Numbered from the stretch's first letter, positions 18,831-32,070 are shown. The stretch: DNA of 64,000 nucleotides from Miscanthus floridulus (GCF_019320115.1 NC_089584.1:108207799-108271798); one strand, 5' to 3'. Notes: generated by a model from the sequence alone, not told the origin. Translations and numbers: made by a program.

Positions 18831-20396
18831 TCTCCTACAACTAAAAAGACTAAAAGTAAGACTATTTTTTTTGTGTGACTTTTTTTTAGGGTCGCTTCTC
18901 CCTTCCGGCCATGCGATACCCTGCGCGATAGAAAAAGAAACTGTCATCCCTGCGATCCCCGCCTGTTTTGGAGAAAACAAATTGATCACCTGAGGCCACG
19001 TACATGGAAGAAAACAATAATCGTGCATGAAAGGAAATAATTGGCAAAGATCAAGCAAAACTCCTCCCTTCTGGCCATGCAATACCCCGCGCGATAGAAA
19101 AAGAAACTGTTATCCCTGCGATCCCCGCCTGCTTTGAAGAAAACAAATCGATCACCTGAGGCCACGTGCATAGAAGGAAACAACAATCATGCATAAAAGG
19201 AAACAATAATCATACACGAAAGAAAATAAGTTTATTATAAAAATATATTCAATGATCTATGTAATGATACTAATTATGTATTGTAAATATTAATATTCTT
19301 TTATATATAATTGGTCGAAGTTAAAAAAAATTAACTTCTTGGAAAGCGAGAATGAATTCTATTTTGAGATAGAGGGAGTATATGAAAGCAGTGTTGAAAA
19401 TATTTTAACAATTAAGTTCGTCTTTGTCTGATTGGTAAGCTTAGACATCATAATGGCATAAAAAATTTCGACTCTCATGGACATCCTCATGGATCAGTGC
19501 AAAGCATCTCAATCCTATAGCATACACAAATGACAATCTTAAAGTTATGATATTTTCAAAAGGTGAACAATAAAGACCATCTTAGACGTTCTGGCATTAG
19601 AGTTTATACGTGCAGATCTCCTATAACTAAAAAGACTAAAAGTAAGACTATTTTTGTGCGACTTTTTTGGGGTTGCTCCTCCCTTCCGACCATGCGATAC
19701 CCCGCGCGATAGAAAAAGAAATTATCATCCCTACGATCCCTGCCTGCTTTGAAGGAAACAAATCGATCATCTGAAGCCACATGCATAAAAGAAAACAATA
19801 ATCATGCATGGAAGGAAACAATTGTTAAAGATCAAGCAAGACTCCTCCCTTCCGGCCATGCGATACCCCGCGCGATAGAAAAAGAAACTGCCATCCCTGC
19901 GATCCCCGCATGCTTTGAAGAAAACAAATCGATCATCTAAAGCCACATGCATGGAAGAAAACAATAATCATGTATGGAAGAAAACAATAATCATGCATGA
20001 AAGGAAATAAGTTTATTATAAAAATATATTCAATGGTATATGTAATGATACTAATTATGTATTATAAATATTAATATTCTTTTATATATAATTGGTCGAA
20101 GTTAAAAAAAATAACTTCTTGGAAAGCGAGAATGAATTCTATTTTGGGACAGGGGGAGTATATGAAAGCAGTGTTGAAAATATTTTAACAATAAAGTTTG
20201 TCTCTGTCTGATTGGTAAGCTTAGACATCATAATAACATCAAAAATTTTGACTCTTATGGACACTCTTATGGATCAGTGCAAAGCATCCCAATCCTACAA
20301 CATACACAAATGACAACCTTAAAGTTATGATATTTTCAAAGGGTGGACAATAAAGACCATCTTAGATGTTCTGGCATTAGAGTATATACGTGTAGA
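18831..20396. repeat. Tandem duplication of a 785-bp unit with internal 166-bp repeats
   Basis: Unit 1 (18831-19616) and unit 2 (19617-about 20396) are aligned end to end with few differences. Each unit begins TCTCCTA.AACTAAAAAGAC and ends in GGCATTAGAGT.TATACGTG. Within each unit a block beginning CTCCCTTCYGRCCATGC and containing GCGCGATAGAAAAAGAAA occurs twice at 166-bp spacing (18898 and 19064; 19679 and 19845), giving four copies. Each unit also contains the half of a Stowaway-like end (AGGGAGTA near 19373 and 20153). There is no coding potential. Confidence 0.88.
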
Positions 20397-20798
20397 CATA
20401 TAAGCATGGTGATGAAAGTGAATAGCCAGCAGGAGTCGAGAGTTAGGGGGTGTTTGGATCCTAGGACTAAACTTTAGTCCCTGTCACATTAAATTTTTAG
20501 ATATCAATTAGGAAGACTAAACATAAGCTAATTATAAAATTAATTACATAAGTTATGGCTAATTCGCTTGTCAGCGCCGTGTACAGGATGGTATGGGTGG
20601 AACATATTCATGGATTTGTTGGCGCACGAAAAAAATGGATATAAAAAATCTCTTCCTATCGGTATAAAAATGATCTTAGCCGCATCACGAAAAGATCTAC
20701 ACAGTAGAGTTTGTGAGCCTGCGACACCATGCTCTCTGTGACTGTGTAAATTTCACGAACTTAGCCTTTTGGATTAAATATCACTTTAACATCGGCCA
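20397..20798. other. Unassigned flank with a MITE fragment
   Basis: The block at about 20446-20560 (GGGGGTGTTTGGATCCTAG...ATTACATAAGT) looks like one end of a common grass MITE, but no matching right end is seen. The rest is unassigned. The last bases before the LTR are GGCCA, a candidate left target duplication of element A. Confidence 0.4.
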
Positions 20799-22365
20799 TA
20801 AAAAGCATCTAGGCCTCTAGTTGGGTTTCGGTGATTAATGACAATACAAGATTACTATGACTAACATGTGTTTTGCAGAGGCAATTAAGTTAGGTCATGG
20901 TAATGGAGATCAATTGGGCAATCGAGGTGGTCATGCCCATACGATGGAAATCGTTTCGGTTTTCAAAGGATGGACGACAAGGTTAAGAATGACTAGTTCT
21001 AAGTGTCGATTAGAGTTGGAGAGACATTTAGAGTAGTTTAGGACTTTGTTTTTCCTTTGGCCGTACTATTAAGAGGGGTATGGACGGGTAGCTTGACCTA
21101 GATGAGTCTAGTGAGTTAGGTGTGGTGCACACTTGTTAAAACTAGCACTAGGTAGCTCCTACATATACCTAAGATCTAATGGAGCAAACTTCATTCACAT
21201 ATGAGAGTTGGAAGTGAATGGAGGGTCAAGTACTGATCGGACGCTGGCTCCGGTGCGACCGGACGCTGGCCGTAGGGTTCGGTTAGTTCATTTGACCAAG
21301 GAGATTGCGTTCGATGTGACCGGATGCTGAGTGGTCGAGTGACCGGACGCTGAGGACCAGCGTTCGGTCGACTCCAATAAGGTTCCAGAGGAGAAAATCT
21401 GCGACCGGATGTGTCCGGTTAGTACTGACCGGACCCTGAGGGTTCAGTGTTCGATCGAGTATAGTAAGGTTCTAGTGAGGGTTTAATGCGACCGGACGCG
21501 TCCGGTCAGTGGTGATCGGACCCTGTCAGTGTCTAGTCAACACTTAAACACTGGTGTGCGGGTTGAACTGACCGGAGCATCCGGTCAACATGATCGGAGC
21601 ATCCGGTCACCCCGTAGAGGCACATAACGGTTCGTTTTTCAGGCTGCCTTATAAATAGAAGCTCCACTCGTGTGTGGAGTTATTTTTGCTCATTCTAACA
21701 GTTGAGAAACACGTTTGTGAGTGCCAAGAAGAGCAAGGTCCTAGTGAGGTGATTGAGATTTGAGAATCCAAGAGAGTAGCCTCATTAGTGAATCAAGAGT
21801 AGCAAAGTGTGCATCCACCATTCTCATTAGGCTTCGTATGGTCAAGTGAGAGTTTATGCTTATTACTCTTGGTGATCGCCATCACCTAGACGGCTTGGTG
21901 GTGATTGGGAGCTTGGTGATCACCCGGCAGAGCTTGTGGGTGGCCCAACTCAAGTTATGAGCGGTTGTGGGTGATTCACCGCGATGGAGTGTCGAAGAAT
22001 CAACCCATAGAGAGCACTTGATCCTTGCATGGATCAAGGGGGAGCTACACCCTTGCACGGGTGCTCTAACGAGAACTAGTGGGGAGTGGCGACTCTCCGA
22101 TACCTTGACAAAACATCGTCGCTTTCCTCTCTCAATTTACTTTGAGCATTTACTTTGAGAAATTCAATAGTTGTTCTTACATTCATAGAATTGCCATGCT
22201 AGAGTAAGTTTGGAACATAGGTTACAAGTCTTTTGTGCGTTAGATTATTAGAAACACTTTTTTAGGCACAAGAGGTTAATTGTACTAACCGTAGGATTTA
22301 ATTATTACAAGAAAATTTAGAATTAGCCCAATTCACCCTTCCTCTTAGGCATCTTGATCCTTGCA
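20799..22365 (+). repeat. 5' LTR of element A
   Basis: About 1567 bp, the reverse complement counterpart of 32071-33645. The start has decayed from TGAAAGCATC to TAAAAAGCATC, while the end is ...GATCCTTGCA. It contains a cluster of ACCGGACGC-type motifs (about 21235-21610). The probable primer-binding site TTGGTATTGGAGCC follows at 22367-22380; it is a mutated form of the TGGTATCAGAGC initiator-tRNA-Met site. Confidence 0.85.
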
Positions 22366-22420
22366 ATTGGTATTGGAGCCTCGTGCTCATGTTTTTGAGC
22401 TTAATCACTTAGAGCAAGAT

Positions 22421-24800
22421 ATCTCACAAGGATGGACCTCCTCCTATCTTTGAGGGAGATGACTTTCCATATTAGAAAATCCGCATAGAGACCTACTTAG
22501 AAGCTCTAGACATTAGTATACTTAGAGCCACCTCACAAGGCTTCCCAAAACCTCAGGATGCTACACACTTACAAGGCGATGAGGTTAATTATGAAAAGTG
22601 GAATGCAAAGGCTTGAAACACCATCTTTAGAGGGCTTTGTAAAGATGTGTTCCACCGCATAAGGAATCACAAAGATGCCCATGCACTATGGTCGAACGTT
22701 TGTGCGCTCCATAAGGGAACCAAGAGTGAGCATGAGGAATGCTATCATCTTGTAATTAAAAAGCTAAATTCATTTGAGATGCTTCCCAAAGAATGTGATA
22801 ATGAGATGTATTCATGTTTGAATGTTCTTGTAGAGGAAGTCAATAGGCTTGGACTTACTCAAATGTCACCATTCGACGTTGTGAGAAAGATCTTGAGTAT
22901 CCTCCCCATTAACAAATATGGGCATATTGTGACTGTGCTACACCAAGGTGATCTTTCCATCGCTACACCGACATAAATCTTAGGAAAGATTAATGCTCAT
23001 GAGATGTACATGCACATCATGCCACAAGATGGCTCATCCTCTACCAAGAAAGAGAAGGACTTAGCATTCAAAGCTAGCCAAGAGAAGGCCAAAGCAAGGC
23101 TTGAATATAAGAGCTCAAGTGATGATGAAGTTGATGATGAAAGCCTTGCTCTCATGGTGAAGAAAATCGCCAAGATGCTAAAGAAGCTAAACAAGAGTGG
23201 CATCAAGTTCGATGTCAAGAAGAAGTTCTTCATAAGCTCTAGGAGAAAGTCAATCTCCGAAACGGATTGCTTCAATTGTGGTGAACTTGGTCATCTAGCA
23301 CACCAATGTACCAAGCCCAAAAAAGACAAGTTCAGGAACAAGTTCAAGGGCAAGAAAGATGACTCAACCAATGAAGAAGAAGATGAAAAGAAGAAGAATA
23401 AGCCATACAAGAAGAGAGATGGCAAGAAGAGAGACTTCCACAAGAAGAAGAAGAATGGAAAGGCCTACATTATCGGTCATTGACTCACGGACATTGATTC
23501 ATCTAGTGGATCATCTGATAATGATAGTGACAATGAGAAGGTGGCCGCCATTGCTATTGATCTTTCATCTTCACCGCCATCATCCTCTACACATCTATGC
23601 CTTATGGCCAAGGGTGAACACAAGGTAACTAATAATGATGATAGTAGTGATGATGAGCAAGCTAGTAATGATGATAGCGATGATGATGATGATTCACCTT
23701 CATATGATGATCTTGTCAAAATTCTAAGACAATATACTAAGATCATTAGAAAGAGTAGAGCTAAAAATGAAAAGCTAGATGCTAAAAATGATTCACTTTT
23801 AGCAAAATGTGATACATTGGAAAATGCTAATGTTGAGCTTAAAGAAACAAATGATACTATATCATTCAAACTCAAGGAGCTCAAATCTTCTAAGAAAGAG
23901 CTTAAAGATAAACATGATAAACTTGAGAGGATACACAATGAGCTCATCACTAGTCACAACAAGCTAAAAGATGAATACACTACTCTTAAGATCAATCATG
24001 ATACTCTTATTATTGCTCAAGAATTTTTACCAAATAAGCCACATGATGCTACTAACCATGTTGTTAAGATTGATATAGCTACATCATGTGATGATTTAAT
24101 TGATGAGAGCATTGAGCAAGGATCTAGTGGCAAAGGCAAGCAAGTGGTTGAGTGCAATGACTATGATGAGTATGTCAAGCTCAAGAGTGATAATGAGAAG
24201 CTCAAGAAAGATCTTGAAGAGATCAAAAGCTGCAACGCCATTGTGCTAGAAACTCTTGATCATGATGAAGAGTTGATCCTTGAGAATGAGAAGCTCAAAG
24301 AAGAAAACAAGAAGCTCAAGGAAGAGAAGAAAGATGATGCTCTAAAGGAAGAAAATAAGAAGCTCAAGTTGGAGAAAGAGCATATCAAGATTGGGTTGAG
24401 CAAGTTTACTAGAGGCAAGCACCTCCAAAGTGAGCTACTCATGAACACCGTCATAAAGATGGATAGAAGTGGCATTGGATATATGGCAAGTGTAGAGAAG
24501 AAGAAGGCTCAAGTTCAACAACAACAATCAAAGCCAAAGCTAAAGCCAAAAAGATGTTTTGAGTATGGACAAGAAGACCACTTTGCTCATGAGTGCTAAA
24601 CTCCACCGCCACAACCCTTGCCCAAACATGCTAGACCCTTTGCCTTCAATGCTCACTACATGCTTAGAAAGGATTCTAGTGGAAAGATGAAAGTCATGTT
24701 CTTAGGACCCTCTAACAAGAATAGGCCTAAGAAGATTTGGGTGGCTAAGTCACTTGTTGAGAAGGTGAAGGGCCCTCAATAAGTTTGGGTTCCTAAAGCT
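22421..24800 (+). pseudogene. gag pseudogene of element A
   Basis: Copia gag with a DUF4219/UBN2-like N-terminal part, a zinc knuckle of the form CX2CX4HX4C (about 23271-23312) inside a Lys-rich region, a very long Asp/Lys/Glu-rich coiled-coil segment (about 23540-24420), and a second, degenerate knuckle near 24556-24597 in which the second Cys is replaced (CFEYG). In-frame stops are seen near 22473, 22615, 22976 and 23483, and again at 24597. The product would be the capsid-nucleocapsid precursor; here it is non-functional. Confidence 0.8.
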
Positions 24801-27800
24801 TGAATCTCTTGTGTGTAGGTGAACTACAAGATCGGTGGAAGTCATTGGGTTATTGATAGTGGTTGCACTCAATATATGACCGGTGATCCTCGTATGTTCA
24901 CCTCACTAGATGAAGAGGTAGATGGACAAGAGAGAATAATATTTAGAGATAACTCAAAGGGCAAGGTTAAAGGATTGGGTAAAGTGGCAATATCAAATGA
25001 TCATTCCATCTCCAATGTGCTTTCTGTTGCTTCATTGAGCTTCAACTTGCTATCCGTTGGACAATTGTGTGATCTTGGCTTCCAATGCTTATTCACCAAG
25101 AATGAGGTTGTTGTATCCAAGGTAGATGATAATCAAGTGATATTCAATGGATTTAGATACAACAATTTATATCTAGTGGACTTCACCTCCGAAGATGCAA
25201 ATTTAAAGACTTGCCTATTTACCAAAACAACACTTGGATGGCTATGGCATAGAAGACTTGCTCATGTTGGGATAAGCTCACTCAAGAAGCTAATGAAGAA
25301 TGAGTTGGTGAGAGGGTTAAAGGATGTGAAGTTTGCGAAGGACAAGCTTTGTAGTGCATGTCAAGCCGGCAAGCAAGTTGCAAATACTCATCCAACCAAA
25401 GCTTTTATGCCAACCACAAGAGTGCTAGAACTCCTTCACATGAATTTATTTGGACCAATAACATACAATAGTTTAGGAGGAAATCTTTATTGTCTTGTGA
25501 TTGTTGATGATTATTCAAGGTATATATGGGTATTCTTTCTTTATGACAAATCCGAAGTTGCATCTTGCTTCAAGAAGTTTGTCAAGAGAGCACAAAATGA
25601 ATTTGAAGTGAAGCTCAAGAAAATAAGAAGTGACAATGGGAAAGAATTTGACAACACAAACATAGAAGCTTATTGTGATGAAGTTGGAATCAAACATGAA
25701 GTCTCTGCAACTTATACTCCTCAATAAAATGGTGTAGTTGAGAGGAAGAACCGGACTTTGATCACTCTTGCAAGGATAATGCTAGATGAGTACAACACCC
25801 CCGAAGCTCTATGGGCTGAAGCAATCAATACCGCATGCTATGCATCCAACCGCCTATTCCTTCAAAAATTCCTTGGCAAGACACCTTATGAGTTGCTCAA
25901 TGAAAAGAAGTCGGACGTCTCCTTCTTTAGGGTGTTTGGTTGCAAATGCTACATCTACAAGAAGTGGCAACACCTAGGGAAGTTTCAAAGACATTGTGAT
26001 ATTGGTTTTCTTGTTGGTTACTTATTAAAGTTCAAAGCATATAGAGTATTTAATCCTATCACTGGCTTGGTTGAAGAAACATATAATGTGGAATTTGATG
26101 AATCTAACGAATCCCAAGAAGCACATAAGAATCTTCATGATGTAGGTGATGAACCATTGAGGGAGGCTATGAAGAATATTCCGGTGGGAGACATCAAGCC
26201 AAAGGATGATAAAGATGATATACAAGTCATTGATCAACCTTCTTCATCAAGTGTGCCACAAGATGATAAAAAAGATGGGAGAATAGAAAATGAAGATACT
26301 CATGTCTCTCATGGGCAAATGGTGGTACAAGCACAAGATGTTGATGCTTCATAACCTTCTCCTCAAGTGGTTAACAGAAGAAATACACCTCTCCAACAAG
26401 ATCATCCACAAGATCTCATCATAGGGAGTCCATCAAAGGGTGTAATGACTCGATCTCAAAAACTTGCTTCATTTATTGCTCATCACTCTTTTGTCTCTTA
26501 CTATGAGCCTACCAAGATAGAAGAAGCTCTTAAAGATCTAGATTGGATCAATGCCATGCATGAAGAGTTGAACTTCACTCGCAATGAAGTTTGGACTCTT
26601 GAAGAGTGGCCAAAAAGTGCAAGAGTCATTAGAACAAAGTGGGTGTTCTAAAACAAGCAAGATGATCAAGGTGTTGTTGTGAGGAACAAAGTAAGACTAG
26701 TTGCAAAGGGGTTCTCTCAAGTTGAAGGTTTAGATTTTGGAGAGACCTTTGCACCAGTTGCAAGGCTAGAAGCCATTCGTATCCTTCTTGCATATGCATC
26801 GCATCATAAAATAAAATTATATCAAATGAATGTGAAAAATGTATTTTTAATTGGCTTTATTAATGAACTAGTCTATGTTGATCAACCTCCTAGGTTTGAA
26901 GACCCTAGATATCCTAATCATATTTATAGGTTGTCCAAGGCATTATATGGGCTTAAGCAAGCCCCAAGAGCTTGGTATGAGTGCCTTCGGGACTTCCTTA
27001 TTGAGAAGGGCTTTACCATTGAAAAGGTCGACACTATACCATTCATCAAGAAGCTTGATGGGCATATCTTTATTTGTCAAGTATATGTTGATGATATCAT
27101 CTTTGGATCATCAAATGAAGACTCTTGCAAAGAATTTGGTAAATTGATGTCAAAGGAGTTCGAGATATCAATGATTGGTGAGCTTACATTCTTTCTTGGT
27201 TTTCAAGTCAAGCAAATGAAAGAAGGCATCTTCATCTCTCAAGAGAAATACACAAAAGATCTTCTCAAGAGATTCAAGATGGATGAATGTAAGCCAATCA
27301 AGACATCAATGCCTACCAATGGACATCTCGACCTAGATAAGGGAGGTAACACGGTTGATCAAACTCTCTATCGTTCTATGATTGGTAGCTTGTTATATTT
27401 GACCGCATCTAGGCCTAACATCATGTTTAGTGTGTGTTCGTGTGCTAGATTTCAAGCTAATCCTAAGGAAACACATTTAATTGTCGTAAAAAGAATCCTT
27501 AGGTATCTTAAGCACACACCAAGCATTGGCCTATGGTATCCCAAAGGAACTATATTTGAATTAATTGGCTATTTCGATTTGGATTATGCTAGTTGCAAAG
27601 TTGATAGAAAAAACACATCCAGAGGGTGCCATTTGCTTGGTAGATCACTTGTGTCTTGGTCCTCCAAGAAATAAAATAGTGTGGCTTTGTCCACCGTCAA
27701 AGCGGAATATATCGCCATGGGTGCTTGTTGTGCATAAATACTATACATAAAATAAACTTTGCTAGACTATGGTATAGTTCTAGAAAAGATACCTCTTTTG

Positions 27801-28043
27801 TGCGATAATAAAAGTGTGGTAAAACTTACAAATAATCCGGTTCAATACTCTTGCACCAAGCACATAGATATCTGCCATCACTTTCTAAGAGATCATGTTG
27901 CTAAAAATGATATACCACTAAAAGGTGTAAGAATTGAAGATCAGTTAGCAGATATCTTCACTAAGCCGCTAGATGAGGCAATATTTTGTAGATTGCGGAA
28001 TGAGCTCAATGTTCTTGATTTTGGTAACTTCACTAAAAGATGA
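24801..28043 (+). pseudogene. pol pseudogene of element A (PR-INT-RT-RNase H)
   Basis: Copia-order polyprotein. Visible parts: protease motif DSGCT (near 24856), integrase zinc-binding His/His/Cys/Cys (about 25250-25360), integrase core with the aspartates of VDDYSR and SDNGKEF, RT with YVDD (27086-27097), and RNase H to 28043. Stops interrupt it at 25725, 26352, 26649, 27672 and twice near 27736-27750. In RT the first catalytic aspartate position reads Asn (NVKNVF near 26827), an additional inactivating change. The copy cannot encode an active polyprotein. Confidence 0.85.
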
Positions 28044-29413
28044 GCTTGTGTTGTCCCTTGCATTGCATTATAATATATTACATGTTTACTGTATGGCAAT
28101 ACATTTAGGGCTTGTCTAACATAGTTAAGATAACCACCATAAAGCGTGTGAAGAAGCTTAACCTTGGATCAAACTTGACAAGCAACTAGATTTACTTACA
28201 AGTATTGCATATGTATGAATGTTGTTTTGTCGTTTTATTCCATTTTGCCTTTTTATTGCCTATTTTCATAAAAAGAATTATAGCCTAAGGCAAAATATTT
28301 TAAAAAACTTAAGGATTTGAGAGAGGTCACTCACATCAGTCCCAATTGGTGTTTATTTGGATCTTATTCAAGTTGGGACTTGATTGGGAACAGGCAGCGT
28401 GAATGATCTTTGAAGATTTGCTGGAAAAGAGTGACCGGATGCTGCACCGGACTCTGATGTCCAGCATTCGGTCAGTTCATAGGAGGTGAACTTGCTACGA
28501 AGGAGTGACCGGACTCTGCCTTTCTGCGTCCAGTCAGAAGTCGTCTCAACGTTCGATCGATCATGAAGACATCAAGGCTAGGTGATCGGACTCTAGCTGT
28601 GTCCGGTCGGTGTCCACCGGACGCATCCGGTCGCGATTCTAGAGGAATTGGACCTCTCTGGAATCGACCGGACGCTGAGTGGTAGCGTTCGGTCGCTACC
28701 ACCGGAGCGTCCGGTCATTAGATTTCGTGCGGCTTTCAATTTTTTCTCCTTTCCTTTCCCATCGCGTTGGGGGCCACCATAAAATCAATTGCGTTTTGAC
28801 CTAATTTGCATCTCGCCTTCATGCAGCGCCGTAGCATCGCCGAGCCACCGGATTCACCACCGTATTCACCGCTCACCTGCGCTTGCCTCTGCCCTCACCG
28901 CCGTCGCCGGTGCTCGCCGCGCTCGCATAGCTCCTCTCCATGCTAGCGCAAGCTCCACCCACACGCCTCCATTCCAGCGTCATCGAGGTATCGCCCTAAC
29001 CTGCGCTACGCTTCTCCCGAGCCATGACCTGTGCCGCCATGGTCCAAAGCCGACCCTCTGCTGTCCAGCGTTGGGCCATCAATTCACTGCTCACCGTCAA
29101 CCCTAACACTAGATTCGGTGGTTCTCCGCGTGTCACTTCTCTTTTCATCGGATTGCCGTTTCGTCAGGTAGCAAGCCAGTCATCTCAATTTTGTACCTAA
29201 ATTGCTTGCTCTCATAAGATTTCACATCTATGAGGTATATTGTATTTGTTGTATATCTATCTATTCCATTGTGCAGTGAGTCGGTGCCGTTGAGATCGTG
29301 TGGCAGTTGTCAGTCAACTTAGAGCCAAGCTCACGAGTACGGATCGAGGCCAAGCCTCGAAAGTGTTACTGGAAAGTTGATCTTGTCAGCGATAGTGGTT
29401 CTAGTCAGATCAG
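28044..29413 (+). other. Spacer between pol and env-like ORF of element A
   Basis: Non-coding internal sequence. Positions 28430-28720 carry an array of GACCGGACGC / GCGTCCGGTC-type motifs like those in the LTRs of this family. Positions 28790-29110 are GC-rich with an open frame lacking any recognisable domain; they may be the leader or a splice region for the env-like ORF. Confidence 0.55.
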
Positions 29414-31882
29414 ATGGCTCACACCAAGAATGTTGGTGGTGGTCCAGGAGATGATGATCGGAGGCCTCCGCCTCGCCTGCCTACAGATCCTATAGGCAAG
29501 GCGATGAAGAAGATTGCATCCAAGAAGTGCAAGTACCCTGATGTAGAGACAACCAGAGCAGTAGCTGTTGTAGAGGCCGCAGAGCGTGCCGAGAGAGGAG
29601 GTGCCCATAGTGGAGTTGTTATAGCAGATCATCTGTCACCAGAGGCGCAGGGCTGACTGGAGCATATTGAGCGTCTTCATGGTGGTTCACCTGGGACTGT
29701 CATGATGGCAGGACGACGTATGGCTATTAAGGAGCCTCAGGCTCAGGGGGAGTCCTAGTAGGAGCCACAACAGCAACCCCTGTCAGCAGAGCCGACAGAG
29801 TAGCCTCAGGAGGGAGAGCAGGCAGAGGAGACCAAGCAGGCACCATAGCCCTAGCTACGCTACTCTGGTCATACTTGTGTTCTAGTCTCACCGAGGCCAC
29901 CGACACAGCAGAGGGGATCTCGTCCACCGCCTAGACCACAGGGTCCGCCTCTAGTGACCCACCTTGACTTGAGGGCCACCACGGCCAAGTAGGTTCAGTA
30001 GCTTTGCTTTGTGGAGTTTGATGTGTGGTTTCCACCTAGGAGGGATGAGAGAGCAGCAGAGGGTTTCTATACGCCACTGCAGGAGGATTTCTATAATGCC
30101 TATATGAACAGTGGAGCAGTCTTCAAATCTCAGAGAGTCTGCAACATAGAGGCTATAGTCGCAGCAGCTGAAGAGCACATTCGCCCCTATCTTGCATATC
30201 TACCGGGGCTAACAGATCTGATTGGCCAGACAGGATTGTATGTACCATCTTGGGTTTGGTAGTTCTATGCTTCGCTCTACATTGACCCGCATCATAACTT
30301 TATACATTTTGTATTCAGAGGCAGAGACTACAGGATGATGAGTCAGAGGACCAGGGAGATACTGTGGCTATAGGAGCAGCCTATCAAATTACATGAGGTA
30401 TGTTATGTACAGTAAGAGCCTCCCAGGCGTCCTCATAGTGGTTTGGTGCCCCCTATAGATCTTGTGCGCCATTGCTTCAAGAAGCCCTTTGGTGAGGGGT
30501 CGAGGAGGAACCCCAGTGATCTTACTCCTACAACTAGAGTGCTAGAGGCTATCATAAGGAGGACACTACTTCCTAGGATGGGATATAGAGAGGGTTTGAC
30601 TCGCCTCCAGCTTTGGCTCCTCAACGTCCTGATGCAGCAGACTGTGTTTGATATTTAGGATCTCCTTCTATCAGAGATGGAGGATACTATAGCTGAGGGC
30701 TTCCAGGGTCACAGGCAGCTTTCATATGCACATTGGATCACATTCCTTATTCTCAAGGCTGTGCAAGTTAGGACACCAGAGATGGTTGTAGAGTACAGAG
30801 GTGCCACCATAGAGTTTCCAGCTTATAACATGGCACAGAGGATCAGGCATAGCACACCACAGGCATCCACTCAGCCTCGCCATCGTCCAAATGTACCAGA
30901 GTCCATAGCTCAGCAGGACAAGATTATCAGAGGCATAGCCGCTACTGAGGAGGAGCAGCTTGAGGCTCAGGAGGAGAGGAGCGAGTCTAGTGACAGTTCG
31001 GATGATGACTACCTGCCTATTCCTCAGATGCCTCCATGCAGACATGATACAGAGGCCGACAGTTCTAGCTCTGCTCCACCTGCACCACAAACGGACCTCG
31101 CTTTGATTGCTATCCTTGAGCGGATGTAGCAGGATCAGGCTAGATAGGCTTAGGAGACCGCTGCCAACGTTGCACAGTTTCAGGCTCGTCAGGACGAGTT
31201 CCAACGATAGCAGCAGGTCCTCCAGCAGCAGCAACAGATACATCAGCAGTAGTTACTCATGCAGCAGCAGCTTTTGGGATTCATGCAGCATGTAGTGACG
31301 ATGATTGGGGCCCCACAGCCACAGCCTTCGCCCCAGATTGGTCAGCTTACTACCACTATGATGACTCTAGCAGTACAGGCCAGTGGGCTTCAGAGTCAGG
31401 GACAACCTCCAGCTCCGTTTGCTTCTCCCACAGTACAGGTGTCTCAGTGGTTATCCTCGCCAGTGATAGTCCCACAGTTCACACCACTTCAGACGGGCTT
31501 CACACCGGACCAGTCACCCTCGCTATTTGTGCCTAACACATCAGTCTCTAGGAGTCTTGGAGCATCCTTTAGCGAGTTGATAGGGATGCCTACACTGCCA
31601 CATATGCATGCCCTAGGTCCTTCTACAATAGCTCCCGTCGTTGTGACTACTCAGAGGCTCCCTTCTTCTATCGCATCTTTAGATCCTACGACAGACATAC
31701 CAGCAGCATCACAGGCAGCACCTGCCCCAGCTCAGACCCAGACCGCTTCAGCGACGCTTCCAGCCACAGAGGGTCAGTCAGTACAGAGCTCAGGGTCAGA
31801 TGATGATGGCGCCCAGTTTCTGCTTGCTCCTCGTACCTCAGCGCCCGGCTCGTCCGCTGCAGCCCCACCGACCGATCCTTAG
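29414..31882 (+). pseudogene. Post-pol env-like / plant transposon ORF of element A (broken)
   Basis: Read in one main frame from ATG 29414, this ORF contains a basic, Pro-rich start, a central conserved block (about 30010-30660; 'FDVWFPPRRDERAAEGFY' onward) of the kind found after pol in grass SIRE/Maximus elements, an acidic Ser/Asp segment (about 30960-31080), and a long Gln/Pro/Ser/Thr-rich tail to 31882. About 18 premature stops are present, nearly all TAG. The role of such ORFs is unproven; an envelope function is only a historical suggestion. The same tail is seen on the minus strand at 34143-34854 in element B. Confidence 0.7.
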
Positions 31883-32070
31883 GTTTTGCTGTTTGACGCC
31901 AAAGGTGGAGAGGGTTCGAGTATGTAGACTCAGGGGGAGCAACTTTTAGGGGGAGCCTAGTTTGCTATTAGTCTATTATATACATTTAGAGTTTTATTTA
32001 TGTGATACACTATTACTATTATGCATTTGTGTGTTTACTTTCATGCATACTATTATATCTATGTGATAGT

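Larger units (their letters stand above)
20799..32070 (+). mobile_element. Element A: decayed SIRE/Maximus-type Copia retrotransposon, 3' end cut off
   Basis: Order along the plus strand: a 1.57-kb 5' LTR, degenerate primer-binding site, gag, protease-integrase-RT-RNase H (Copia order), a spacer with LTR-like motif arrays, then a long env-like ORF. A post-pol ORF is the hallmark of the SIRE/Maximus lineage. All coding parts hold stops or frameshifts, so the copy is dead. The internal sequence ends at 32070 within ATGTGATAGT, where the LTR of element B begins. The polypurine tract and 3' LTR of A are not in the visible sequence; they should lie beyond B, across the assembly gap. Confidence 0.85.

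Noticed and set aside
18880..20000. Regularly spaced repeats as a CRISPR array
   Set aside because: Repeats are long, only four copies, spacers are themselves duplicated, and the genome is a plant.
23541..24599. 352-codon Asp/Lys/Glu-rich frame as an independent host coiled-coil gene
   Set aside because: It lies between the two zinc knuckle regions of a Copia gag and is collinear with retrotransposon gag; it is part of element A.
29414..29460. The env-like ORF of element A begins MAHTKN, faintly like the H3 start
   Set aside because: Only the Ala-x-Thr-Lys spacing matches and the following residues (Gly/Asp-rich) do not continue the H3 tail, unlike the ORF at 36069.
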